Notes: generated by a model not told the origin, from the sequence alone. Positions 21,898-32,144 are shown, counted from the first letter of the stretch. The stretch is DNA of 32,144 nt from Dichomitus squalens LYAD-421 SS1 (GCF_000275845.1 NW_006766915.1:220501-252644), one strand, 5' to 3'. Numbers and translations are program-made.

Positions 21898-22906
21898 CGA
21901 TTATAAGTAGATATTCCCTACCCCTGACAGACCTGGCAATGCTGCCGCTGTCAGGATCCCTTCTCGTGAAGATCTGTCGGCTCGCCTCACTCAAGTACGA
22001 ACTCACTTGGAGGCTCTTCCCACCTCCGCCAGATAATGTCTATGATTTCGGCGCACTCACTCTCCCGGTCTGAAAGACCAGTCATGCCCCCTGAGTCTGC
22101 TTCTCATCCCAAGGGAAAGGGGAACGGAGTTGCGGCGCACAAAGGAGGTGCGACGAGAGTACTCCAGGAGGCCAACTGGATGATGGGCAGGAGACGATTT
22201 GCCTGTATTATGGAATAAGCGCCTATGCTAACAACTGCTATCAACTCTGCGAATAACTTCGACACTCCCCGTCCTAGTCGGTTGATAACGCTGCGAAGAT
22301 CTCGTCTGGAGTTCTTTGCCCAACACTAAAGACGCTCTCGATCGTAACTCTTGCTTCATGAACGATACGCGTTGGGCGGCAAAGTATGCCTTCGTCGGAG
22401 TGCAATTGAGCAAGAGATTCTGGGTTGATTCCACGACGGCGATGGGAACGCCGGCGTGAGTGGCCACGATGAGGCAGAATTATAGCCGATCTGCATGGGC
22501 AGAGGTTCGCCGAAGCAGAGACGTAGAGCGTGTACTATTCGGCGTTGCACGTTGAGCGTTTTGCACTTCGTAGAGCTACTCGAGAGTGACAGCGCAAGAA
22601 GCAAGCGCAGAGGAAGAGCTAGGCGCTACAAGAGGCCGGGCGGCAGATGCCGAGAGGATTGTTGAAGTTAGTAAGTATGGAGCTTTGGTTGCTCAAACGC
22701 TGGTCCATGATACACCTCAGGAGGTCAAAGTCACGAAGAACCCAGCGTTCCGACGTTTACTGGGGGAAATACTAGTCGCATCTTCTACCGCGGTGAGAGC
22801 TCCGTGATGCGGATACGCCCAAGTCGAGCAAGCCATAGATCGATGTACACGGAAGTAAAAGAGTTTCATCTCAAGGCTCAATATAATCGCGAATGTCGGG
22901 ATCTAG
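21898..22906. other. Repeat debris between gap and BTB gene
   Basis: No complete gene. A plus-strand frame from about 21930 reads REDLSARLTQVRTHLEALPT, helical in character, and is soon broken; another begins at 22036. On the minus strand 22467-22228 reads CTPTKAYFAAQRVSFMKQEL, also helical. Words from the gap-edge repeat recur at 22200-22320 (TGCGAATAACTT, GTTGATAAC, ATAAGCGCCT), suggesting one degraded element spans roughly 20.6-22.3 kb. No integrase, reverse transcriptase or transposase core is recognisable. The right end is the 3' flank of the BTB gene. Confidence 0.35.
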
Positions 22907-23843
22907 TCACTCATTTGTATCGAATGGCAGAAGCACCTGCAGTGGTACGCAATGGATATCAGCACCCTCGTACTTTGCCCAAAACCGGCGTCATGCCTCA
23001 CCTGGGAGATACGCCTTGCGATCGCGAGCTTAACCTCCTTAGAGAAGGGTACTATGCTACCCGCCACCTTCGTTGCACACTTAGAACAACCGGCCGGTCC
23101 CGATATGGTTCCTATGAACGTCATGAGGAGGTCCTGCGAAGTGGCTAGCGAAGGTTTCACTTCGCTCTTCAGCATCTCTCGCAGCCTCTCCAAGTATTCC
23201 ATCAGCACCTGCGGGTACTCCTTGACTCTCCAGGGCCCCTTGACCTTCACCTCCAGGCATCCTCGGGGAAGAGAGCAGTACTTGTCCCCGCAGCTGAACG
23301 TCACGAGGTCCCAGCAAGCGCTCTCCGGCATCCAAGTCGGAATACGGCCCTGGGTGGGGGTCACAGCGTCGGACGCCGCTGCAGAACACGCCTTGCGGTA
23401 GTCGAAGAGGTAGCAGAGGCCTACTGTGCGACGTCTTCTAGACGGTAGGCGCAGGCCAGCGCGTACACGCTCAAAGCGTGCGTCTCGAGGATCGCCGGGG
23501 AAAGGAGGGTACGGCGCATGTGGCTTGTCACTACCTGCATATGGTACTTCTTCCCTGCTTCGAGAAGGTCGCGGATGTGGACGATGGCAAGGGGTTCGCC
23601 GACGTCGGACTCGTAATGGTAGCATAGGTTAAGGATACGACGCCATACGGACCTCAGTTCCGTGACGTCTACAACGGGTTTGCCCATGGAGCTGTCATGG
23701 GGTTGGGGTACGGATAACATGTCTGCGAAAACGAAGGAGATGTGGGCGATGAGAAATTTGTGTATGTGGTATTCGCCCCCGTCGGAGGTTCGTATTACGA
23801 GATCACCATTGTTAGCATCCTCGTATGGCGGCGAAGTTGCCAT
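22907..23843 (-). CDS. BTB/POZ domain protein
   Basis: Preferred model: exons 23843-23433, 23391-23002, 22936-22907, 831 nt, 276 residues. The N-terminal 90 residues form a BTB fold: DANNGDLVIRTSDGGEYHIHK, then FLIAHISFVFADMLSVPQP, then a helical tail (EAGKKYHMQVVTSHMRRTLL). A later C-x2-C pair (GCSKCATKV) and a helical C-terminus follow, as in the large Agaricomycete family of short BTB proteins. These proteins are taken to dimerise, and some are Cullin-3 adaptors; the role of this one is unknown. The frame changes between 23435 and 23391. A 41-nt intron with a weak donor (GTCGCA) fixes it, but a one-base error or a real frameshift is equally possible. The last exon uses donor GTGAGG and acceptor GCAG and adds VLLPFDTNE. 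The BTB call is firm; the first intron is not. Confidence 0.75.
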
Positions 23844-24605
23844 CTCAGCTCAGACGGACGGGCAGTAGAAGTTACCGAAAGGAAGACGGGACGAAGAGAT
23901 GAGATAATTAGTCGAACCTTTGCAAGTGTCGTTGCTTTCTGAACCCTACCGAAGCAACGTTGATCTTCACATGAGAGAGGAACATCAAAGAAGTGCACAT
24001 AAAGCGGAACATAACGGGTCAGAGAAGCCTCTCATTCAACCATGTGCAGGTCCAATGCATTAATCTTACCCCTCTGTTCCCGAGTAAGGAACCCAACCAC
24101 GAAAGGTACGGAGCGATAGCATGTCTTCTATTCGAGCCCTGGGATGATGCTCGAATGTGTGAGCTAGGAAACACATAGCAATCAGTGATCAGTGAACGGC
24201 GTACTTTGGGGTTGTTTCATTGTGGGTGGTGGTCATCATGGCCTGGATGACTCGAGATGCAGCGCCAGAACAGAAACAACGTATACTTGAATTTTCTCAT
24301 GACTTATACCTTGGTAACATCTACGATGCACCTTGCGACGAGCGGTGGACAAGTCGGACAGCCAGTCATCCAGTGATTCCGGGCAGCATGGAAGCCCGGC
24401 ATCAGCTGGTGAGGGGGGAAGAGCAGGAGGAAGCGGTGATTGATCAAAAACGCTCACAGAATCTGACATTTGTGCCCATTTTGATAACCAGGAGCGTTCA
24501 AGCGCAGGAACGAGACTCTACGGAGAACGAGCGCGCAGGACTGCGGATGACAATGGGCGCTTATGGTCCTTTCGGCAGGCATGAGCCGAAGGTAGCCGAG
24601 GGGAC

Positions 24606-24647
24606 GGGCGCTTCCCAGTGGGCGCTTCCCAGTGGGCGCTTCCCAGT
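24606..24647. repeat. Tandem repeat, three 14-nt units
   Basis: Three perfect back-to-back copies of GGGCGCTTCCCAGT (24606-24619, 24620-24633, 24634-24647), followed by GGG. About 350 nt upstream of the PKS start. Confidence 0.95.
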
Positions 24648-24849
24648 GGGAAGGGTTGTGAAGTACGTGCAGCTTGGTTCTTTCCCCATTTTCCAAGTAT
24701 TCACGAAAGCGGCAAGCAAATGACCCACTCCAGCATCGCAGACAAACGCTGTTCTGTCAGAAATTCGACCTGGGGTTCGCATCGGTGCCTTCCGTGCATT
24801 CAAGCCTCGCACCGATCACTGGCAGTCAGTCAAGTCTCGGCCGCCATGG

Positions 24850-24856
24850 TATATAA
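24850..24856 (+). promoter_or_regulatory. TATA box of the PKS gene
   Basis: TATATAA sits 144 nt upstream of the PKS ATG at 25000, and the first in-frame stop upstream of that ATG is TGA at 24907-24909. Together they support transcription starting here, with the KS domain as the true N-terminus. Confidence 0.5.
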
Positions 24857-24999
24857 CTCCTCGTCCCGCAATCCTTTCGACAAAGCCTTAGGCGAGGTAG
24901 GCTGCTTGAATCGTATCCCTTCCGGCTCGAATCATTTTTGGTCAGTCAGTTTCTCTGATTTATGCTGGACAGTGCTCAATAGTCGATGCCGTAGCCATC

Positions 25000-27900
25000 A
25001 TGAGTCGAATCTGTCCTCCTAGTTCCCATAACCAATCCCGCTCAATAGCTATCGTCGGAATGGCGAGCACATTTCCCAACGCGCCAAATCCAGAGGTCCT
25101 GTGGGACGTCTTGCTTGGCGGACAAATCACTGTTGCTGAGGTGCGATACTGTCTGTCACTATCCGTATAACATGAGCTCAAAGCCGTGTCAAGGTTCCTC
25201 CCGAGCGCTTCAGTCTATCGGAGCAACAAGAAGGTGATGCGGAGTCGAGTCGTGATCCTCACACACTCCGTGGCAATTTCATCGACCAGCCTGACATCTT
25301 TGACAACGCCTTCTTCCATGTTTCTCCTCGCGAGGCTCAATCCATGGACCCTCAGCAACGCTTGCTCTTACACGTCGCTTATCATGCACTCGAGAATGCA
25401 GGATACATACCTAATGCTACCCGCTCGTGGAATCCGGAGACGTTCGGTACCTTTGTGGGCGTGGCCACCAACGACTATGTACACAACCTACGGAGCAACA
25501 TTGATGTCTACTACAGCACTGGTGCGCCTCAGAAAATAGGACATTGTGCATCATTCTGACGTCGAATTTGTTGACGTTGTATATAGGAACGCTCCAGTCG
25601 TTTTTGAGCGGGAAGATTGCATATACCTTCGGTTTCGGTGGCCCGGCTCTAGTGCTTGACACAGCATGCTCGTCTTCCATCGTCGCGATCCATCAGGCAT
25701 GTCGAGCGTTGCAGAATGGGGACTGTAACGCCGCGCTAGCTGGTGGGGTGAACGTCATCACCAGCCCTGATGTACGCCGTCTCACAAGGATGACCGTAAC
25801 TCTCAGCTAACTTCCGGCAGATGTACCTCGGGCTGTCTCGAGGACATTTACTCAGCGAGACAGGCCAATGTCGCCCGTGGGACGCTTCGGCAGACGGGTA
25901 CGGTCGCTCGGAGGGGTGTGGCCTATTCGTCTTGAAACGCTTGGATGACGCCGTCGCGGATAATGACAGGATATTAGTCGTCATCCGCGGTGCAGAGGTC
26001 AACCAGTCGGGGAACGCTCGATCCATCACCCATCCGCACATCCCAACCCAAGTCGCGCTTTTTGAAAGACTCGTCGCTTCCACTGGTGTACACCCCAACG
26101 ACATCAGCGTCGCCGAGTGTCATGGAACGGGCACGGCGGCTGGGGACCCCGCCGAGCTGGAGGCCGTCCGTAAAGTCTTCGCGGTTGGGCGCGCTCCTGA
26201 TAACCCGCTCCACATCACGTCGGTGAAGGCGAACATCGGACATGCTGAGGCTGCTTCGGGCGCTGCGAGCTTGGCAAAACTTATCTTGATGTTCCGCGAG
26301 AATTTGATTCCACACCACCCTTCCTTCGAGAGGCTGAACCCACAGATCCCTGACCTGTCCGTGGACAACGTCCGGATAGACACCACAAACGTACCGTGGA
26401 CCTCGGAGGGCCAGCGGCTCGCGCTTCTCAATAACTTTGGTGCGTCTGGCTCGAACGCTGCGCTGATCCTCGAGGAGTACGTGGCTTCTCCGAGACCTCA
26501 GAATGTCTCTCTACGTACTGGCGCAGTCGTTGGATTGGCGTGCAAAAGCTCCGCTGCCACTGAGAAGATGCGGGATGCCTACATCGCGCAGCTCGAGGCC
26601 TCCGAGGGGGACGCTACCGCGCTCCACGATTTTGCATACTCTGCTACTGCGCGGAGACAGCTCCATCCATTCCGCATTGCGGTGGGCGGGACGTCGACAT
26701 GCGAGATCCTGCAAGCCCTTCGTGATGCACCTGTCGTCCAGGTCCTTCCTGCCCAACGTGTGGTGTTCGTTTTCTCAGGGCAAGGGTCGCAATACGATGG
26801 GATGGCGGCTGAACTCTACCGGGAGTTGGAACTCGTGTCCAGGATCGTAGATGGGTGCGACCGCAAGCTGATAGAGTGGGGCTTCGTCGGCATTCTCGAC
26901 GTCTTTCGCGCACCGCAGCCGGCTCAACGGAGTCATGACCCGCGGCATATCCAGGCTACACAAGTCGCGCTGTTCGTCTTGGAATACGCGCTAGCACAGC
27001 TGTGGATCTCATGGGGCGTTCGTCCCGTCGCGGTGGTTAGTCATAGGTATGTTCCCTTCCCATCTCCTTGAGATTGTATGTGACCGAGCCCCATCGCAGC
27101 TTCGGAGAGTTCGTTGCATTGGTCGTCGCAGGCGTCATGACACTCGACGACGGGCTGAGGCTCGTTGCAACTCGTGCGAGGCTCGTTTACGAGAAGTGTA
27201 CACCAGGCGAGACGGGCATGACCGGAGTACACGCATCTACAGAGCAGTTGGAGCCTCTACTCGCAACGCTCAGTGGCTTAGAGATCTGCTGCTATAACGG
27301 GTACGTCCCGTAGCTATCCCCATCACTACATCTCTGAAACGCTCCTCAGCACAAGCCACAATACCGTCGGCGGGCCGCTTGCAGAGCTCCAGCAGCTTGA
27401 ATCGCTGTGCAACGATCGCGGATACCAATTCAGGCGTCTTGACATAGCTCTCGCCTACCATTCCGCCGCGATGGATCCAGTCCTGGACGATCTGCGTGAG
27501 GCCGTCAAGGGCATCAAACTCAAGCCACCTCAGATCGCGGTCCACTCCAACGTCCATGGGACGCTGGTATATCCCGGCGCTACGATTGCGTACAGTGCAG
27601 ACTACTTCGCGCGGCACTGCCGGGAACCCGCGCGTTTCAGCGCTGGGATCGTCGACTTTCAGGCTCGCTTTTGCCCGTCGGACATTGCAGCGTTCATCGA
27701 GGTCGGGCCACAACCCACCACTCTGTCATTCCTCCGCAATCTACAGCAGGAGGGTGCCCCTCTCCTGCTGCCGTCCCTGCGCAAGAATGCTTCCGACATC
27801 GGTGTGCTGTGCAGTACCCTGGCAAAGCTGTACTGCACGTCCGTACCGGTGCAGTGGAGCAAGGTGTTCACTAATCTCGCTCCGGAGGCGAGATTGGTCG

Positions 27901-30537
27901 ACCTTCCCCCGTATCCGTTCGCCGACACGCGGTTCTGGACCCCTTACGAAGAGCGCCGTTCGGCAGTCGTCGCCGCTGCTGGCTCGCCGAATCAGCAGTG
28001 GGACGCATCTTCCATGGATGAAACATCGCAGGCGTCCGCCTCCGAGGTCAGTCTCGACGACCTCGCAGAGCTGATACAGGGGCATGAGGTTGCTGGCTTC
28101 TCCCTTTGTCCGGCTTCTGTCTATGCGGATCTCGTGCTGTCCGGGGCGAAGCGTGAATTGCGAAGGCACTCTCGGGAGATGATGGAGGACGTGATTGACC
28201 TTGTGGACGTTTCATTCCCCGCCGCTTTGGTATACGTCCCGGACCGACCCAGGAGGCTGCTTGTCAACATCGACATCGACGTCTCTCAGAAGTATGCGGG
28301 CTCTTTCAGTATAACGTCGATCGATGTGCATGGGGGAGACGCGCAGACGCATTGCAGCGGCGTCTTGAAGAGGACTACCCTGAGTACCAGAAATTCCAAG
28401 TTTCTCTGCGCGCGCGGGCTCATAGAACGGGAGACGAAGCGAATCTTGGCTGCGCCCGCCGCGGAGACCTTCAGCACCCGAACGGTCTACGATCTTCTCT
28501 TCCCTCAAGTCGTCCGATACAGCGAAACCTATCGCGCGATTCAAGCAATCACGGTCGACGGCGAGTCGTTGACCGCGTATGCTATCTGCAGATTGCCCAA
28601 AGCGAAGAGAGTCCGGAGGCCTCCACAAGCTTCTGTCGTCAACTCCGTCTTCGTGGACACACTCTTTCATGTCGCCGGCTTCCTGGTGAACTTCACATCC
28701 GGAATGAACTGTCGCGACGCGTTCATATGCTCCCGCGTCGACAGGGTCAAGGTGCTTCCGGACCTGATCGACCCCTCCGCTTCGTATGGCGTCTATGCGT
28801 CCGCTGTGCGTCTGGACGATGCACACGTGGTCGTCGACGTCTACGCTGTGGCAGTGGAGAGTCCTGAAAAAGCGGTAGTAGCCAACCTCAAGAGAGTGCA
28901 TTTCCGTCGGGTCGCGCTGACGGGCTTCACGAAGATGCTGGCTTTGACTTCGGATCGTCCAATGGACGACGCCCTCATCGCTGACGCTGACGTCGGGTCT
29001 ATGATTTCGACTGCCGGACGCTCCCCAGCCCCGATAGAGGGCGACGCTCTGCATGCTTGTGTTCGTCGAGTGATCTCAGAGACGTCGAATATAACGCTCG
29101 CCGACATTTCGCCTGAAGCAGAACTGTCGAAGCTGGGCATTGACTCACTCATGACTTGGGAAATAGTAGCGCGCCTGCGTTCTCTCCTCCCTACTTCCAG
29201 CCGCCGGCTCGATCCGCTGCTCTTCGCAAATGCGACCACAGTGGACGATCTCATCCGCGTAGTCTCTGACCATTGCGATACTGGAGAAGCGCCTAGCGCT
29301 ATCGCAGTACGGGCTAGTCTCGACAGCTCGAGTACTCTGAACGAGGAGAGCAGCTGGAACGAGGATAGCAGCGGTGAGCCCGTCTCTGCAAAGACCATCG
29401 GCCCTGAGATCGTCAAGGGCCTCGGCTCCAATGCTCCGGACCTGCCGCAGCTAGATCTCGTCGAGAACGCCGGGGAGCTCGTGGATCGTCCTGAAGCTAT
29501 CATGTCGCTCGAATCGCGCAGCGATATCAAGCCAGGATCGGGAGGCGACGTCAGATACAGCATATGGCGACTTCAAGATCCAAATCGAACGCTTCCTCCA
29601 TCCTCCTGCGGGCTATTGCGTACGAATGTTCGGACTGCACCCTTCCTATCGCTCGAGTCTCGAACGGGCACAACTCCCCTGTTCCTCGTCCACGATGGAA
29701 CTGGACTGATCGGCGGCTACTCCAAGCTAGCGCCCCTGGGACGGGAGGTTTGGGCCATCCGCAACCACAGTTTCGCGGACACGTACGCGCAATATTCGGT
29801 ATGCGACAGTGAACGGGAGCTCAATACTTTAGTGAACGCGTACCTTGCTATGCTGACCAGGAATTTCTTCGATGGCGAGCTTGGGCTGGGAGGGGAATGC
29901 TTGATGGGTGGTGAGGAGACACGCTTCCTTTTCGCCAATGTTTTGCTAATAGACAGTTTCCCACGTAGGGTGGTCTTTTGGCGGCGTAGTCGCATTCGAG
30001 CTCGCGCAATCATTGCTGCGTATGGGGATTAACGTCAAGGGCCTCATCCTAATCGATGCGCCGGCGCCACAAACAAGCAGTCCATTCCCAGACGCGCTCA
30101 TCGACTCGGTAGTAGAGCGAATGGATCCTGCACACCGTATCGCAGAACACCTGAAGGCACAGATGAAGCGTGCGACACGGACCCTGGTGGCGCATGACCC
30201 GTGTCTCTCCACCCGCAACTTGAGACGCATTCCCGCCGTCTACCTGAGGTCTCAGGAGGGAATGGATATCACGCTGTGCGATGCGGAGGTTGACTCACGC
30301 GTGCAGGCATTCTTGAATAAGGAGAACGATACGTGGACGATCCCCCAATGGAAGACGGCTTTAGGTGGGGAGATGGAAGTGCTGGATATCCCAGGGGACC
30401 ACTTGTCGGTCTTTGATCAACGGAATGTAAGTTCTCACGAGATCTCCTTGGCTAGTAGGACCTAACCTAGTCACTTGCAGGTTGACGAGGTGTCGGAGCA
30501 ACTGAGGAAGGCGATACAGATCCTTCTGTCGACCTGA
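25000..30537 (+). CDS. Non-reducing type I polyketide synthase, KS-AT-PT-ACP-TE
   Basis: Exons: 25000-25140, 25194-25521, 25587-25771, 25821-27046, 27100-27300, 27350-29910, 29969-30426, 30481-30537. They total 5157 nt, 1718 residues. It condenses malonyl units into an unreduced chain, folds it into an aromatic ring and releases it. KS (about 15-440): C184 (DTACSSS), H319 ([12 protein letters not shown]), H359 ([12 protein letters not shown]). AT (about 535-840): GQGSQ at 538, nucleophile S627 in SHSFGE, H731 (AYHSAAMDP). Product template (about 905-1210): H939 ([18 protein letters not shown]) and D1130 ([11 protein letters not shown]). One ACP: S1293 in LGIDSLM. Thioesterase (about 1470-1715): S1550 in GGWSFGG and H1692 in GDHLSVFD. 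No ketoreductase, dehydratase or enoylreductase is seen, nor an N-terminal SAT, which such enzymes usually have (typical length about 2100). The start is the first ATG after an in-frame stop and 20 codons before [11 protein letters not shown]. No tailoring gene lies beside it. Confidence 0.93.
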
Positions 30538-31360
30538 TGAAGACCCCGATGCAGTTGTATAATGCCATATATATTCCTGAGACTTCCTTCCCAAGCCTCA
30601 GCATTATCTTGGTTAGCGGACACATTAGCACACGAGTTTCGATGTCTATGTCACGCCGACTGAGTCCTCTTACAGTAAAGAGCCAAGTCGACGCATTGTA
30701 ATACATGCAGACGACAATGGCAACATCCGTGCCACGCATAGCGTTCTGAACGTTATATAGACGCTCTTCGAGCCGGGGATTTGATCGCGGAGACTTTGGT
30801 CGTTGATCGCAGACGGGCGAGGGCGAGCACGGCGCGTGCGTGGCGCAGTTGAACTGCAAGGTGACGGAGCACTTCAGGGAGCACGTCGAGGATGCGACAT
30901 CTTCACTACCTGCAGAGAGGTGGAGTGCCCCGCCTGTCACAAGAAAGACAAGGTAAACCACCTTTCCCGACACGTGAAGCTTGAAGCTGAAGCTTGAAGG
31001 CGGAGCACTGGAATGCGAGGTGCACCTCGCCCGCCTAGGACATACAGTGCTCAGAAGGGCTGATGGTTTTTGGTAACATGTAGAACGAAGCCGCGGTAGT
31101 ACGTTCAGCTTCTCCCCGTAATCGGAGCTGCCTCTCGTGGCTCGGGCCAGGGTAGAGGGCCATTGGAGAAGAAGGCGTGGCACGGGGCGTGGCGTTTAGA
31201 GGACGAGTTACGAGACTGGATGACCCGGGGCTGCCTTCGAATTCTACTTGTGTACTATCTATGCGTTGAGTTCTATGCTTCTCTGTTGCTGCTGTAATTT
31301 TCATAATTGATCCACCCCATTCCATCACGAAAGAAATTGTCTCGTGATGTTCAAACTTCA
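30538..31360. other. Convergent intergenic region
   Basis: About 0.8 kb between the stops of the PKS and of the MCM10-like gene. It holds a possible zinc-finger relic (entered separately) and otherwise only 3' flanks. A 238-codon minus-strand frame crossing 30467-31183 overlaps the last PKS exon and has no domain, so it is not called. Confidence 0.45.
30831..30997 (+). pseudogene. Possible C2H2-like zinc-finger relic, frameshifted
   Basis: In one plus frame from 30837 the translation reads CVAQLNCKVTEHFREHVED, with a H-x3-H pair (HFREH). In another plus frame from about 30890 it reads CREVECPACHKKDKVNHLSRH, with C-x2-C followed by H-x3-H (HLSRH). Placed end to end, allowing a frame change near 30888, they look like two zinc-finger-like units. 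There is no start codon or upstream coding signal in the first frame. Chance is a real alternative in so short a stretch. Confidence 0.25.
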
Positions 31361-32144
31361 TCACTCGTCGTCGCTCTCGTCTAGATCAATCATACGTCCT
31401 TCTGACGATCCGATAGCCCTTCCAAACGCCTTCCTCTCTTCCCCTTCGAGCTCGTCGTCACTGTCTGGGAACGCTAAAGGGGTGCCCACATCTTCTGCGT
31501 AGTCCAGAGCACCATCATCAGCTGCAGGCGGAGGGGGGTCCATTGTCTCGGCAGGCGGAGCCTCCGGCTGTCGAACACAGGACTGCCTCTTACCGGGATG
31601 CGGTCCAAGCTCGATTTTGCGGTTCGCCGTCAGAGCAGCAAGGGCTTCCAGCTGCGATAGAGCATTGAGCTGAAATACAATGCGTGTCTGAAACGTGTTA
31701 CTATACCTTGCTTTGCGCGCCCACATGCCTCGCACCCCTTCCGTCCTTAGCAGTGGGGTCAAACCCAAGCTGCCTGATCAGCCCCGCCGAATATGCGCTC
31801 TTTCGTCTATCACCGTCTTCGTCTGTCTTTGCGGTATTCCGCTCAGACTCGTTCTTCGCCGCCGTCTTTCCCGACCCTTGTGCCCTTGTCCCCGCTTTTG
31901 CCTTGCCCTTACTCGCTTGCTCCAACCCCTCCGCCCTCCGTTTCGAGAATTCCCGCGCAGCGCTCAGCGCCCTCGTTCCCTCCTTGTCTCGAGCTAGCAA
32001 CTTCTCCAGTGCTTTGTCTGTATCCGCCGCCGCCACCTTCCGCACTGCCTTCGCCTGCGCGTCTCTGCCCATGTTCTCCCCAATGTACATCGACCCCGAG
32101 TCTGAGCCAGACACGATGTGCCCTGAGACTACGTACGTCGCTCC
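31361..32144 (-). CDS. MCM10: MCM10-like replication factor, C-terminal part (partial)
   Basis: Runs off the right edge. Exons: 32144-31707 (open at the 5' side) and 31669-31361, giving 248 residues to the TGA at 31363-31361. The 37-nt intron has donor GTATAG and acceptor TTTCAG. Visible: TYVVSGHIVSGSDSGSMYIG, then a highly charged helical stretch (DTDKALEKLLARDKEG), a basic linker, SAYSAGLIRQLGFDPTAKDG, then LSQLEALAALTANRKIELGP and an acidic end MIDLDESDDE. This order fits my recollection of the region after the zinc finger in fungal Mcm10, a chromatin-bound factor that helps activate the CMG helicase and recruit polymerase alpha. The OB-fold and zinc finger that would prove it lie outside the window. 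Convergent with the PKS. An unrelated nuclear protein is possible. Confidence 0.55.

Larger units (their letters stand above)
23844..24999. other. Intergenic region upstream of the PKS
   Basis: Divergent intergenic stretch of about 1.16 kb between the BTB start and the PKS start. A plus-strand frame of 167 codons (24220-24723) has no recognisable domain and runs through a tandem repeat, so I do not call it. Specifically I find nothing resembling a SAT (starter unit acyltransferase) domain in any frame here. A TATA element for the PKS lies at its right end. Confidence 0.5.

Noticed and set aside
24220..24723. 167-codon plus-strand frame upstream of the PKS as a possible SAT domain or separate gene
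   Set aside because: No GxSxG or GxCxG motif, no acyltransferase fold signatures, and it passes through a 14-nt tandem repeat that changes frame in each unit.
30467..31183. 238-codon minus-strand frame after the PKS
   Set aside because: Overlaps the last PKS exon, has no domain or promoter, and its composition does not look coding.
1..32144. tRNA genes and CRISPR arrays
   Set aside because: No convincing B-box with matching acceptor stem was found on either strand, and there are no regularly spaced repeats; CRISPR is not expected in a fungal nucleus.

Overview
The window is a fungal nuclear contig. It carries seven recognisable protein genes broken by short GT-AG introns (mostly 45-95 nt), together with an alpha-helical BTB family, a polyketide synthase, sedolisin and cell-wall enzymes in the style of wood-decay mushrooms. 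The best guess is Basidiomycota, Agaricomycetes, perhaps Polyporales. That placement is by protein style and was not tested by a search. All exon boundaries were read by hand from splice sites, and every multi-exon model closes in frame.

Layout, left to right. (1) 875-4217, minus: UBA2, the catalytic subunit of the SUMO-activating enzyme, complete in 9 exons, with one unusually long intron. (2) 4218-8473: about 4.2 kb with no supportable gene. Its right part is promoter of UBA2 on one side and 3' flank of the next gene on the other. (3) 8474-11323, minus: a membrane-anchored GH16 beta-glucanase/transglycosylase-like protein. (4) 12851-17363, plus: a 13-exon multi-spanning GT2 glycosyltransferase, divergent from the GH16 gene across a 1.5 kb shared intergenic region. 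(5) 18049-20231, minus: a secreted sedolisin (S53) protease whose otherwise intact frame holds one in-frame TGA. (6) 20232-22900: eroded mobile-element-like sequence, including an N gap flanked by what looks like the same 231 nt twice. (7) 22907-23843, minus: a BTB/POZ protein. (8) 25000-30537, plus: a type I non-reducing polyketide synthase, KS-AT-PT-ACP-TE, with all catalytic residues but no SAT domain. (9) 31361-32144, minus: the 3' end of a gene resembling MCM10, running off the right edge.

How the genes relate. UBA2 and MCM10 are housekeeping nuclear functions. The GH16 and GT2 pair both point to cell-wall polysaccharide work at membranes. The accessory part (sedolisin, repeat debris, BTB, PKS) sits between conserved genes. 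The PKS has no tailoring enzymes, transporter or regulator beside it in this window, so if it makes a product alone it would be an aromatic acid or lactone released by its own thioesterase. The points most worth a second look are the SAT-less PKS, the nonsense codon in the protease, and the probable false duplication at the gap.
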